A stretch of 64,000 nucleotides of DNA from the NCBI RefSeq assembly GCF_036014215.1, contig NZ_CP107921.1, positions 2,179,501 through 2,243,500 on the forward strand, given 5' to 3'. Of this stretch, positions 42,447-51,240 are shown piece by piece; position 1 is the stretch's first letter; every line of letters starts with the position of its first letter. The notes beneath the pieces are model-generated. The model did no database searches. It saw nothing but the letters and a program-made list of their open reading frames with translations, and was not told where the DNA came from. The stretch is from Streptomyces sp. NBC_00440 (GTDB lineage: Bacteria > Actinomycetota > Actinomycetes > Streptomycetales > Streptomycetaceae). The translations under genes were made by a program, and so were the position numbers.

Positions 42447-43319
42447 ATGACACACCCCTCCCCGCACGCGGCGCACGACCACGGCGCCCACCCGGCCCAC
42501 GCACCGGAGCACGACACCGACGGCCAGGCGGAGCTTCTCGACCTGGACGCCGAGGTGCTCGCCGAACACACCGCCTCCATCACCGCATGGCTGCCCGTCG
42601 CAGCCGACCCCCGCCACATCGTGGATCTGGGCTGCGGAACGGGAGCCGGCACCCTCGCACTGCTCAAGCGCTTTCCCCGGGCCGTTGTGACCGCGGTCGA
42701 CACCTCGGCCGACCACCTGCAACGCCTGCGGCACAAGGCCGGGGCAGCGGGCCTCGCCGACCGGGTGCACACCGTGGAGGCCGACCTCGACAGGGCCTGG
42801 CCAGAGCTCGGCACGCCCGAACTGGTGTGGGCATCAGCCTCCATGCACCACATGGCCGACCCCGACCGCACCCTGCGCCGGGTCCACGACACACTCGCCC
42901 CCAACGGGCTGTTCGCCGTCGTCGAACTGGCAGGCTTCCCGCGCTTCCTGCCCGAGAACGCCCCGGCAGACCGTCCCGGACTCGAAGAACGCTGCCACAC
43001 CGCACTCGACCGCCACCATGCCGAGCAGGTGCCCCACCGCGGCGCCGACTGGGGGCCGAAGCTGACCGCCGCGGGCTTCACCGTCGAGGGCGAACGCGTC
43101 GTCACCGTCAACATCGGACCACCCCACACCGAGGCCGTCGGCCGCTACGCACTCGGCAGCCTGACCCGCATACGCGGCGGCGTCGCCGAGACGCTGCCGG
43201 CCGAAGACCTCGCCGCTCTCGACCGACTGCTCGACACCGAGAGCCCCCACAGCATCCTGCGCCGCGACGACCTGACGGTACGCACCGAACGCACGGTGTG
43301 GGCCGCCCGCCGCCCCTGA
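42447..43319 (+). CDS. Class I SAM-dependent methyltransferase
   Basis: A 290-residue methyltransferase. Motif I is IVDLGCGTGAGTLALL near residue 60. Further motifs are AVDTSADHLQRL, ELVWASASMHHMADPD and LAPNGLFAVVEL. A His-rich N-terminus (PHAAHDHGAHPAHAPEHD) precedes the fold and may bind metal. The start ATG 42447 lies 7 bases after TAGCGT with no ribosome site, so it is probably leaderless. The substrate is unknown. Confidence 0.88.
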   Translation: MTHPSPHAAHDHGAHPAHAPEHDTDGQAELLDLDAEVLAEHTASITAWLPVAADPRHIVDLGCGTGAGTLALLKRFPRAVVTAVDTSADHLQRLRHKAGAAGLADRVHTVEADLDRAWPELGTPELVWASASMHHMADPDRTLRRVHDTLAPNGLFAVVELAGFPRFLPENAPADRPGLEERCHTALDRHHAEQVPHRGADWGPKLTAAGFTVEGERVVTVNIGPPHTEAVGRYALGSLTRIRGGVAETLPAEDLAALDRLLDTESPHSILRRDDLTVRTERTVWAARRP

Positions 43320-43385
43320 GCACCGCGCCCCGCTCCCCCTCCGGCAGACCGCGGAGAGGGAGCGGGGCGATGGGAACCGACCGGA

Positions 43386-44276
43386 TCAGACGGACGACCG
43401 GTACCTTCGGCGGATCAGCCAGGCTCCGCAGCAGGCGACGGCCGCGGCCAGACCGCCGCCCGCGAGCGCGGCCGGTGTGCTCGCGGATGTGCTCGCCGTC
43501 GCCGATGTGCGGTGGCCCGGGCCCGCCGAAGAAGCCGAGGCACCCGTCGGGAAGCCGCCGATCATGCCCGCCTTCCGGTAGCCGGAGCCGGGGAGCTTGT
43601 CGGCGTACCGGCTGTGGACGAGCTTCCGGTACGTGGCGAGCGGCACGCCCGCCTTGCCGACTTCGGCGCGGGCCGGGCCGTTCAGCGGCAGGACGTCGCC
43701 GCTGTGGACCCGGTACCAGGCCGTGGTCTGCGGCTCGGAGAAGACCAGGTCGCCGTGGGCCCGGCCGGGGTACGAGACCTCGTCCGAGCCGGAGATCGTG
43801 TTGATGACGGACCAGTGGCCCGAGTGCTGGTCCCGGCCGATCCAGACGCTCGCCGGCACGCCCTTGGCCGAGGTCGCCCCGACGGCCGCGAAGGCGAACC
43901 GGGCGACCGGCACGGACGCCGAACCACCCTTGACGAAGGCCGGGTTGAGGACGTACACCGCCTGAGCCGTACGGGAGACCCGGGGGTTCTCCTTGGCGGC
44001 GGCAGCGGCGAGCGCCTTCTCGGCGTGCGGTACCAGGCCCTTGTCGCCCGCGGTCCGCGCGTCGAGCTGGGCGAAGAACGTGGCGAGACCGCTGACCGCA
44101 GGACCGGTCGACGCCGCCGAAGCGGCACCGGCCAGCTCGGCCGGGGACGGAGCTGCGGGCCCGGCCGGAGCGGGCGCCGCGAACGCCGTCCCGGAGGCCA
44201 GCGCCAGAGCGATCACGGCCAGTGGCGCGGCGAGCAGCCGCGACCGTACACGGGAGTTCGATTCGGTGGTGGTCAT
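43386..44276 (-). CDS. Exported, membrane-anchored protein of unknown function
   Basis: A 296-residue protein with a signal peptide (RLLAAPLAVIALALASGTAFA at the N-terminus) and a C-terminal hydrophobic helix followed by RRRYRSSV, so the main domain is outside the cell. An Ala/Pro/Ser linker surrounds it. Conserved-looking segments are GVPASVWIGRDQHSGHWSVI and SYPGRAHGDLVFSEPQTTAW. I do not recognise the family. It follows the papain-like protease gene by 8 bases and is probably in the same operon. Confidence 0.7.
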   Translation of the reverse strand: MTTTESNSRVRSRLLAAPLAVIALALASGTAFAAPAPAGPAAPSPAELAGAASAASTGPAVSGLATFFAQLDARTAGDKGLVPHAEKALAAAAAKENPRVSRTAQAVYVLNPAFVKGGSASVPVARFAFAAVGATSAKGVPASVWIGRDQHSGHWSVINTISGSDEVSYPGRAHGDLVFSEPQTTAWYRVHSGDVLPLNGPARAEVGKAGVPLATYRKLVHSRYADKLPGSGYRKAGMIGGFPTGASASSAGPGHRTSATASTSASTPAALAGGGLAAAVACCGAWLIRRRYRSSV

Positions 44277-44284
44277 CGCGCGCC

Positions 44285-44967
44285 TCACCTCTCCCCGTAC
44301 AGGGACTGGCCCCACTGGAACTGGGAGTTGCTGACGTAGCTGCTGTAATTCATCTGCCCGTAGCGGGGGTTGGACGGCCACGGGTCGGCGTACAGGAGGG
44401 TCTGACTGCTCGCGTCGTACCCGTACAGGACGTTCGCGTGCCCGCCGCCCGCGGTCCAGTAGATGCCGGCCTCCACGGGCGAACCGGCGTCGATGGACCG
44501 GGCGACGGTGCTGAAGGACGCGGCGCCGGTGACCTGGCCGACGCTCGTCATCCCGGTTCCGGCCCAGGCGTTCTGCACATCGGTCAGTTCACCGGGCTGG
44601 TTGGGGCAGGGGGTACCGGCCGGAAGGCCGCGGGCGTAGTCGCAGAACGTGTTCTGGCTGACGCCGCTGCCGTGGCCGAGGAACTGCGCGATGGACAGGC
44701 CGGTGGCATCCCAGCACCACTCGTCCTGCTGCTGGGTCTGCTCGGTGAAGTCGAGCTGCCCGGACGCGCCGTACGACGTGCCGCGCCCGGCGGCCTGGGC
44801 GGAACCGGAGGAGGCTGCGGAGGCGGACGCCGCGCAGGGTATGAGCAGCCCGACGGCGGCGAGGGCCGCCAGGAGCAGGTTCCGCGTACGGCGACCGGAC
44901 AACTGCGCCGCGGGGGGGGGGGGGAAGCGGCTCGGTCCGGTGGGGTACCGCGTTTCCGGAGGGTCAT
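44285..44967 (-). CDS. Secreted papain-like cysteine protease, frame broken at a poly-G/C run
   Basis: The body resembles C39/AvrRpt2-type proteases: QQQDEWCWDATGLSIAQFLG has the nucleophile Cys, GGGHANVLYGYD the His, and LYADPWPSNPRYG the Asp. A signal-like helix, NLLLAALAAVGLLIPCAASA, precedes it. The best start is ATG 44967, with AGGAG upstream, but it lies in another frame. The frames join at a run of 13 G (+ strand) at 44912-44924. A run of 14 or 11 would give one protein. In the given sequence the gene is disrupted, or it is phase-variable. Confidence 0.72.
44912..44924. repeat. Homopolymer of 13 G at the protease frame break
   Basis: Thirteen consecutive G on the + strand (C in the coding sense), between the start region and the signal helix of the protease gene. 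One added or two removed bases would restore the frame. It may be a switch or a sequencing error. Confidence 0.9.
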
Positions 44968-45310
44968 CGTCACTCCTGACTCGGTCAACTCGACGCCCGG
45001 GGAGCAGGCGCTTCGAGTGGGGGGATTGAGGGAGGTGCGGGTATTGAGGACGGTGCGGGTGAGGAACGTCTGGACCATAGGAGCGGCCGGCCCCGCGCAG
45101 CACCCCTGCTGACCGAGAGCAAGGGGTTCCCCCGTACCCACCGACCCCTGGGGCCTTCCGTCCGGATCGGGCCGGGAGCCGTCCGGCGGCCGGTCACGGG
45201 GCGGGACCGGTGCTTGCCCGCACCTCTTGACGCCCGTAAGGGCGAGGGCCACCATGCTCCCCACCGGTCCTGGGACGAGCCGAACCCGGCCGGCGACGAC
45301 GAGGAAGCCC

Positions 45311-48133
45311 ATGCCCAACACCGTGCAGGGGGAGCGCCGGGAGATCATCGACCGGCTCGACAGTGAACTCGCCGCCCACGGTGGCGTTCTGCTGCACGGC
45401 CCCGCCGGCATCGGCAAGACCTTCGTGGCCCACGCGCTCGCCGACCGCGGCAGGACCCGTGGTGACCTGGTTCTTCTCACGGGCCCCGAGGAGGCCGAGC
45501 GGCTGCTGCCGTACTCGGCGGTCGCCGATCTCTTCCGTACGCTGAACGACGGTCAGCTGCACGCACTCCCCGCCCCGCAGCGCTCGGCCCTGCGCGGCGT
45601 GCTGCGCCGTGAGCCGGCAGCTCCGGAGGGGCCCGATCCCGTGGCGCTGCGCCTGGCCGTGGTGACGCTGCTGGTCTCGCTCGGCGCGGGCCGCCCGGTG
45701 CTTCTGGTGATCGACGCGGCGCAGCTGGTCGACGCGGCCAGCGCGCAGCTCCTGGCCTTCGCCGCCCGCAGGACGGACCCGGCACGGGTGCGGACGCTGG
45801 TCACCGAGACCACCGCACCCGGCGCCGCTCCCGCCGCCGGGCCCGCGCTGTGTCCGCGGACGGCGCGGGAGTTCGTACTGCCGCCGCTGTCCCTCACGGA
45901 ACTGTCCGGATGGCCCGGGAACCACGGACTCCCCCACTGGCTGCTGCGCGAGGTGTACGGAACGAGCGCGGGCAACCCGCTGTTCGCGCTGGAGCTGATC
46001 CGCGCCGCCACCGCCCTGCCGGAGCCGCCGGCCAGGGACGATCCGCTGCCGCTGACGGAGCGGTTGCGTGTGCTGCTGGGGCGGCGGCTGGGCGATCCGG
46101 GACCGGACGACCGGTGGGTCCTGCTGCTGGCGGCGCTCGCGACGGAGCCGACGCCCGGTCTGCTGCGCCGGGCCGTCACCGACCCCGTGACACCGGGGCC
46201 CCGGCTGTCCGCCGCGGACGTCGATCCGGTCGTCTCCGGGGCGTGCCGGGCCGGGCTCCTCACCGGGGACGGGGATGTGCTCCGGTTCGCCCATCCGATG
46301 CTCGCCGCCGCGCTGCGGACCTGCTCCGCCGCCGACCTCCGTGCCGCGCACGCCTGCCTCGGCGGGGCCGTGACCGATCCGCTCGAACGCGTACGCCATC
46401 TCGCGCTGGCCGCCACGGGCCCGGACGGGGCGCTGGCAGACGCGCTGGCCGCGGGCGCGGAACAGGCGCGCCGCCGGGGGGCCAAGGAGACCGCGGCGCA
46501 GCTCGGGCGGCTGGCGCTCCTGCGGACTCCCGCCACGCAGGGCGCAGTACTCGTCGAGCGGGCCCTCGCCGGAGCCCAACTGGCGTACGACGCGGCCGAC
46601 TACGAGCTGACCCGCGAGCTGGCGCGTTCCGCGCTGCGGAGCGCGGCGTCACCCGCTCAGCGCGTCCAGGCGTGTCTGCTCGTCATCCACGCCTCCAACC
46701 AGGCGCTGCACGAGGCGGCGGAGGTCTTCGACGAGATGCTGGTGAGCGTCGGCGACGACCTGGGGCTGCATGCCCAACTGCACTACGCGCGGGCGCTGCG
46801 GGCGCACATCACGGACGGTGAGACGGCGCTGGCCCGGGTCGAGGCGGCGCGGGCGGCGGCGCTGGCCCGCCGGGCCACCGACCGTACGACCGAGCTGATG
46901 GCGCTGTCCCTTGAGGCGTTCACGGCAGCGGTGCTGGGCAGGGCCGACGCGGCCGAGCCGCTGGCACGGGCGCTGTCGACCCCGCAGGACAGCGGCCTCT
47001 CGGGCGGTCACAACGGTCCCAGAGCGATCAAGGCGAGGCTCGACCTGTTCGCCGACCGCCATCAGGAGGCCGCCGGTGCACTCACGCTGCTGCTCCAGCG
47101 GGCCAGGGACAGCGGCACGGTGGAGGACGTGATCTTCCTGCTCTGCGCGTCGATCGACGTCGATCTGCGGGCCGGACGGAGTGCGGCGGCTCTGGCGTCG
47201 GCCGGTGAGGTGTCCCGGCTGAGCCGGGAGATCGGGGTCCGGCTCGGCCCGGTGCCGCACAGCCTGGCGCTCGCCGAGGCGGCGGGCGGCGAGCTGTCCC
47301 GGGCGGCCGCGCTGGCCCGCGAGGGGGTGGCGGTCGCCCGCTCCCGGCACGACCAGATCTTCCTGCCGCTGGCGCTCTGCGCCCTGGGTCATGTGCAGGC
47401 GCGCTCCCAGGACCCCGCAGGCGCAGTCGAGACCCTGGGCCAGGCGCGGGACATAGCCGAACGGCGGGGAATCGTCGACCCGTTGGCCGTCCCGTGGGCC
47501 GTCGACCTCACCGAGGCGCTGGTCGCCGTCGGGGACCACGAGCGGGCCGAATCCGTGGCCGGTGAGGCACTCCTGACGGCGGACCGGCTGTCGCGGCACG
47601 GGGTGTCGGCGTCGCTGCACCGCGCGAGAGCGCTGTGCCGGGCAGCGAGTACGGACCGTGCGGCGGCCCGCGAGGCGGTGACCGAACTCCACCGGGCGGC
47701 CGACTGCCACCGGGACGCCGGGCTGCTGATCGAATACGGCCGTGACCTGCTGGCACTGGGCACGGTCGAATGGCGCCAGCGGCACACGACGGCAGCGGCC
47801 ACCGCATGGCGCCGGGCGGCCACCGTCTTCCGGGAGTGCGCCGCACACCCCTGGCTGCGTCAGGCGGCGGCCGAACTGTCCAGGACCGGACGCCCCACGG
47901 CCGGCCCTCACGGTGGCACGGAGGGCGACCCCGCCCGCACGCTGACGGGCATCGAGCACCGGATCGCCACCATGGTCGCCGCGGGCTCGACCAACCGGGA
48001 GGTGGCCACGGGTCTGTTCCTGGCGGTGAAGACAGTGGAGTCGAGCCTCACCAGGATCTACCGCAAACTGGGCGTCCGGTCCCGCACGGAACTGGGCGTC
48101 CTGCTGAGAACTCCGCCGGGACTGCCACGCTGA
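45311..48133 (+). CDS. Large LuxR-family (LAL) ATP-binding regulator
   Basis: A 940-residue regulator. The N-terminal AAA module has Walker A LLHGPAGIGKTFVAHAL near residue 30. A long helical middle part contains TPR-like repeats. The C-terminal LuxR helix-turn-helix is LTGIEHRIATMVAAGSTNRE with VATGLFLAVKTVESSLTRI. ATG 45311 follows GAGGAAG. LAL proteins often control secondary-metabolite or carbohydrate genes. It is divergent from the papain-like protease gene and may regulate that pair. Confidence 0.93.
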   Translation: MPNTVQGERREIIDRLDSELAAHGGVLLHGPAGIGKTFVAHALADRGRTRGDLVLLTGPEEAERLLPYSAVADLFRTLNDGQLHALPAPQRSALRGVLRREPAAPEGPDPVALRLAVVTLLVSLGAGRPVLLVIDAAQLVDAASAQLLAFAARRTDPARVRTLVTETTAPGAAPAAGPALCPRTAREFVLPPLSLTELSGWPGNHGLPHWLLREVYGTSAGNPLFALELIRAATALPEPPARDDPLPLTERLRVLLGRRLGDPGPDDRWVLLLAALATEPTPGLLRRAVTDPVTPGPRLSAADVDPVVSGACRAGLLTGDGDVLRFAHPMLAAALRTCSAADLRAAHACLGGAVTDPLERVRHLALAATGPDGALADALAAGAEQARRRGAKETAAQLGRLALLRTPATQGAVLVERALAGAQLAYDAADYELTRELARSALRSAASPAQRVQACLLVIHASNQALHEAAEVFDEMLVSVGDDLGLHAQLHYARALRAHITDGETALARVEAARAAALARRATDRTTELMALSLEAFTAAVLGRADAAEPLARALSTPQDSGLSGGHNGPRAIKARLDLFADRHQEAAGALTLLLQRARDSGTVEDVIFLLCASIDVDLRAGRSAAALASAGEVSRLSREIGVRLGPVPHSLALAEAAGGELSRAAALAREGVAVARSRHDQIFLPLALCALGHVQARSQDPAGAVETLGQARDIAERRGIVDPLAVPWAVDLTEALVAVGDHERAESVAGEALLTADRLSRHGVSASLHRARALCRAASTDRAAAREAVTELHRAADCHRDAGLLIEYGRDLLALGTVEWRQRHTTAAATAWRRAATVFRECAAHPWLRQAAAELSRTGRPTAGPHGGTEGDPARTLTGIEHRIATMVAAGSTNREVATGLFLAVKTVESSLTRIYRKLGVRSRTELGVLLRTPPGLPR

Positions 48134-48212
48134 GCGCCGGGCGGCCCTCACCTCCTGCGCCGAGGACCGTCGTAGGGGCGGCGTTACGACGGCGCCGTGG
48201 TTGGGTGGGCGG

Positions 48213-49034
48213 GTGACGACCACCGCATCGCAGGAAGCGTTCCTCCAGTCCTTCCACGCCGAGCACCCGGCAGTGACCGCAGAGGCGTTCGGCGGCGGCC
48301 GGGCTCCGGACGGCCGGTCCAGTTACCAGATCCTGTGCGACCGGGTGGCCGGAAGCAGGCGCGTACTGGACCTCGGCTGTGGCGATGGCCCGCTGCTGGA
48401 ACTCCTGGCCAGGACCGGCGGGAGAGAGCTCGCCGGGGTGGACCTGTCCCCGCAGTCACTGGCGCTGGCACGGCGCCGGCCGTCACTGTCCGGGGCGAGG
48501 CTGGAGGAGGGCCGGGCCCAGCAACTCCCCTTCGGGTACGGCAGCTTCGATGCCTGCGTCTCCCATATGGCGCTGATGCTGATGGCCGAGATCGACGAGG
48601 TCGTGGCCGAGGTCGCCCGCGTACTGTCTCCGGGCGGGGTGCTGGCCTGTGTGCTGGGGAAGGGCGCTCTGGGCGGCGAAGCCTACGAGCGCTTCATCGG
48701 GCTGCTGCGGTCCGCGGTGCGGGAGCTGCCCGCATCGCGGCGCGTTCCACCGCTGGGAGACCGGCGGACCCGCAGTCGTGACGGGCTCGACGAGATCCTC
48801 GGGCCGGCGGGCTTCACAGCGGTGGACTGGGAGAGCGTTCCCATCGATCTGAGTGGTCCGGTGGAGCAGGTGTGGGGCTCCGTGTCCGGTCTCTACGACC
48901 TCGGCCCCCTCGACCGGGCCACCGTGGAGCGTCTGCGGGCGGCCTTCTTCGCCGAGGTGAGGGAGATGACGACGCCGGACGGGCAGGTTCCGTGCGTCTT
49001 CACGGTCAATGTCGCGACGGCGCGGCTGCGTTAG
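48213..49034 (+). CDS. Class I SAM-dependent methyltransferase
   Basis: A 273-residue methyltransferase. Motif I is VLDLGCGDGPLLELLAR near residue 51. VDLSPQSLALARRR, FDACVSHMALMLMAEID and LSPGGVLACVLG follow. GTG 48213 is the likely start; GTG 48201 is possible. It lies 79 bases after the LuxR gene on the same strand and could be cotranscribed. The substrate is not apparent. Confidence 0.88.
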   Translation: MTTTASQEAFLQSFHAEHPAVTAEAFGGGRAPDGRSSYQILCDRVAGSRRVLDLGCGDGPLLELLARTGGRELAGVDLSPQSLALARRRPSLSGARLEEGRAQQLPFGYGSFDACVSHMALMLMAEIDEVVAEVARVLSPGGVLACVLGKGALGGEAYERFIGLLRSAVRELPASRRVPPLGDRRTRSRDGLDEILGPAGFTAVDWESVPIDLSGPVEQVWGSVSGLYDLGPLDRATVERLRAAFFAEVREMTTPDGQVPCVFTVNVATARLR

Positions 49035-49045
49035 AGGGGCTCGTG

Positions 49046-49093
49046 CCGTTGGGTCCTCGTGCCGTCGGGCCGTTGGGTCCTCGTGCCGTCGGG
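49046..49093. repeat. Perfect tandem repeat, 24 bases x2
   Basis: Two identical adjacent 24-base units beginning CCGTTGGGTCCTCG, just past the methyltransferase stop. A partial unit precedes them. They lie between convergent genes. No function is evident. Confidence 0.85.
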
Positions 49094-49113
49094 TCGGTCG
49101 CGCCGGTGGTGTG

Positions 49114-49542
49114 TCAGGCCTGGCTCTGGCTGCGCGTGAACACCGAGCGCAGGGTGGTGGCGTAGCCCACGACTCCGATGAGCAGGAGTCCGCAGACGCC
49201 TTGTTCGATCTTCATCCACTCGGGGAAGCCCCCGGGCAGCGCGACGATGACGACGATGACCGCGACCATCACGGACGAGATCACCGTCAGACGGCGCCAG
49301 GCTCCCCGGGCGCCTCGTGCGGCGCGGGCGGCGAAGGCGTACAGCAGCACGGAGCTGGCGGCCACGATCGAACCGCGGATCCATACGGCGGAGTTCACCG
49401 CCGCGTGGTCGTTGCGCAGCAGCACGACCGCCAGGAGCGTCAGCACGCTCAGGCCGAGGTAGGTGCCGACCAGCAGTTTGATTCTCCGGAACGTCTCCTT
49501 GGTACGAGGCTGTTCCAGGCTCCGCGAACTGGGTGTGTTCAT
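49114..49542 (-). CDS. Small membrane protein downstream of tetR
   Basis: A 142-residue protein with four hydrophobic helices (LLVGTYLGLSVLTLLAVVLL, RGSIVAASSVLLYAFAARA, LTVISSVMVAVIVVIVALP, GVCGLLLIGVVGYATTL). I do not recognise a characterised family; similar small proteins occur in many Streptomyces. It lies 76 bases after a tetR gene on the same strand and is probably in its transcript and under its control. Confidence 0.75.
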   Translation of the reverse strand: MNTPSSRSLEQPRTKETFRRIKLLVGTYLGLSVLTLLAVVLLRNDHAAVNSAVWIRGSIVAASSVLLYAFAARAARGARGAWRRLTVISSVMVAVIVVIVALPGGFPEWMKIEQGVCGLLLIGVVGYATTLRSVFTRSQSQA

Positions 49543-49618
49543 CGTGCTCGGCCTCCTTGAGGTCTCCGGGTCCGGTCAGCCCTCGCCCGGCCGGGGTGCC
49601 GCCGGGTGGGGACCGCGT

Positions 49619-50251
49619 TCATTCCGTACGGGCGGCCGGGATCATCCGGTCGACCAGGTGCACCAGGTGTTCGGCCACTTCGCGGCCGTCCAGGTCGGAG
49701 TTGGTCATGAACTGCTCGGAGAGCGCGTCGATGGTCGCCCGCAGCAGCACCGCTGCCGTCCAGGTGTCGAACTCCCCGAACTCACCGGCCTGTTGGCCCG
49801 CCTCCAGCAGCTGCTGGGCGACGGCGATCAGGCCGTCGTTGCCCTGGCTGGTGTATCGCAGCGTGCCGTCGTCGCCGCGCAGATTCCGGCTGATCTCCAG
49901 CACGGCCTGCGCTTCTTTCTGATGGGTCCAGGTGAAGTTCACGGATGAGCGCACATAGATCTGTACGCGCTCGCGCTCGGTGGACGCCGCCGCCCGCGCC
50001 GCCCGCAGCGGGGGCACGGCATCGGCGTACACCTGCTCCATCACGGCCTCCATCAGCTCGGAGCGGGAGGTGAAGTGGTAGAGCACCACGCTCTTCGACA
50101 CCCCGGCCCGCCGGGCGACCTCAGCGATCGTGGTCGCCGCGTACCCCAGCTCGACGAGGCCCTCGATCGCGCACTCGACGAACTGGCGCCGGCGGGCACG
50201 GTTTACGAACGTGCCTTCGCCCTGACCGTCCACACTCTTTTTCGACCGCAT
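49619..50251 (-). CDS. TetR/AcrR family transcriptional regulator
   Basis: A 210-residue repressor. The helix-turn-helix reads LVELGYAATTIAEVARRAGV and is followed by KSVVLYHFTSRSELMEAVME. ATG 50251 sits inside a strong near-palindrome (50237-50261) and 6 bases after a TACTTT -10-like box, with no ribosome site. This suggests autoregulation of a leaderless transcript. The small membrane protein downstream is the likely regulated partner. Confidence 0.9.
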   Translation of the reverse strand: MRSKKSVDGQGEGTFVNRARRRQFVECAIEGLVELGYAATTIAEVARRAGVSKSVVLYHFTSRSELMEAVMEQVYADAVPPLRAARAAASTERERVQIYVRSSVNFTWTHQKEAQAVLEISRNLRGDDGTLRYTSQGNDGLIAVAQQLLEAGQQAGEFGEFDTWTAAVLLRATIDALSEQFMTNSDLDGREVAEHLVHLVDRMIPAARTE

Positions 50252-50261
50252 GGTCTAAAAG
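50237..50261. promoter_or_regulatory. Near-palindromic operator over the tetR start codon
   Basis: The arms are CTTTTTCGACC (50237-50247) and GGTCTAAAAG (50252-50261), around a 4-base centre that contains part of the start codon. It is a good candidate for the site of the TetR protein itself. Confidence 0.6.
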
Positions 50262-50306
50262 TAGCACGGGTGGATGAGAGGCACCATTTCTCCTGGTCGG
50301 AAGCCT

Positions 50307-50396
50307 GGCGATTCCTGCCGGGTCGGCGATCCCTGCCGAGCAGGCCATTCCTGCCGGGCGGGCCATTCTGCCGGGCGGGGCGATTCCTACCGGGCG
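50307..50396. repeat. Degenerate 18-base tandem repeat, five units
   Basis: Five units of about 18 bases with consensus GGCGATTCCTGCCGGGCG fill most of the space upstream of tetR. The last unit runs into the stop codon and final residues of the HAD gene. There are no spacers, so it is not a CRISPR. Confidence 0.8.
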
Positions 50397-51046
50397 GCGG
50401 CCGTCAGCAGCTCCGGCAGTCCGCGCATGTCGTCGAACACGACCGTGCCCGGCCCCGCCAGCCGGGAGGCCGGCGTCAGACCGCCGCAGTAGCCGAACGA
50501 CCGCATTCCGGCGGCGCGGGCGGCCTGGACTCCGTACGCGCTGTCCTCGATCACCACGCACCGCACGGGGTCCACCCCCATGGAGCGGGCCGCGTACAGG
50601 AAGAGGTCGGGGGCGGGCTTACCCCTGGGGACATCGTCGGCGCTGAAGACGCACCCCTTGAAGTGGTCGGTCAGCGCGACGGTCTCCAGGTTGCGCCGGA
50701 TGCCGTCGTGATCACCGTTGGAGGCGACGCACCGGGGTGTGGTGAGGCCGTCCAGGACTTCCGCAATGCCGTCCACGGCCGTCAGTTCGGCCGCGAAGGC
50801 CGCCTCGTAAAGATGCTCGTACCGCAGCTGCCAGTCCTTCTCCATCCGCCGCCCGAGCCGCTCCTCCACCGCAGCCGTGTAGACCTCCGTGGACGAGCCC
50901 ACGAATCGCTCGATGATCTCCGCCTCGGTGAAGTCGCATCCCAGGTCGGCCATGATCATCGCGTCCACTTTGATACATATGCGCTCGCTGTCCACGAGCA
51001 CACCGTCACAGTCGAAAATCACCAGGTCCACGGGGTTGTCTGTCAT
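50387..51046 (-). CDS. HAD family hydrolase (beta-phosphoglucomutase-like)
   Basis: A 219-residue HAD phosphatase. Motif I is VIFDCDGVLVDSERI with the nucleophile Asp at residue 12. Motif II is in CVASNGDHDG, the Lys in RGKPAPDLFLYAA and motif IV in CVVIEDSAYGVQAARAAGM. A helical cap lies between motifs I and II. Relatives dephosphorylate sugar phosphates or interconvert hexose phosphates. It is divergent from an exported GH2 glycosidase, so a role in sugar metabolism is plausible. ATG 51046 lies 7 bases after TACGCT. Confidence 0.92.
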   Translation of the reverse strand: MTDNPVDLVIFDCDGVLVDSERICIKVDAMIMADLGCDFTEAEIIERFVGSSTEVYTAAVEERLGRRMEKDWQLRYEHLYEAAFAAELTAVDGIAEVLDGLTTPRCVASNGDHDGIRRNLETVALTDHFKGCVFSADDVPRGKPAPDLFLYAARSMGVDPVRCVVIEDSAYGVQAARAAGMRSFGYCGGLTPASRLAGPGTVVFDDMRGLPELLTAAAR

Positions 51047-51080
51047 GCCCGGCAGCGTAGAGGTTTCTGTGTCGATTCCC

Positions 51081-51095
51081 TTGACAGTCCGTCAA
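51081..51095. promoter_or_regulatory. Short palindrome between the HAD and GH2 genes
   Basis: TTGAC-N5-GTCAA in the 194-base divergent region. On the + strand it also gives a TTGACA -35-like hexamer. Just after it are direct repeats of GCGCGA. It may be a regulator site. Confidence 0.35.
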
Positions 51096-51240
51096 AATTT
51101 GCGCGAATCTGCGCGATGCTGGCCAGTATCGAACAGGATCGCTCGCGCCGATTGCACCGTCGGTACCCGCCCAGTGGTGCTGAATCCTGCCCTGGCCTGC
51201 TCCGGAAACCCTCGACGCACAGACGGAGAGCGGCGACATC

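Noticed and set aside
50307..50396. Possible CRISPR array
   Set aside because: Units are adjacent without spacers and are degenerate; no cas genes.
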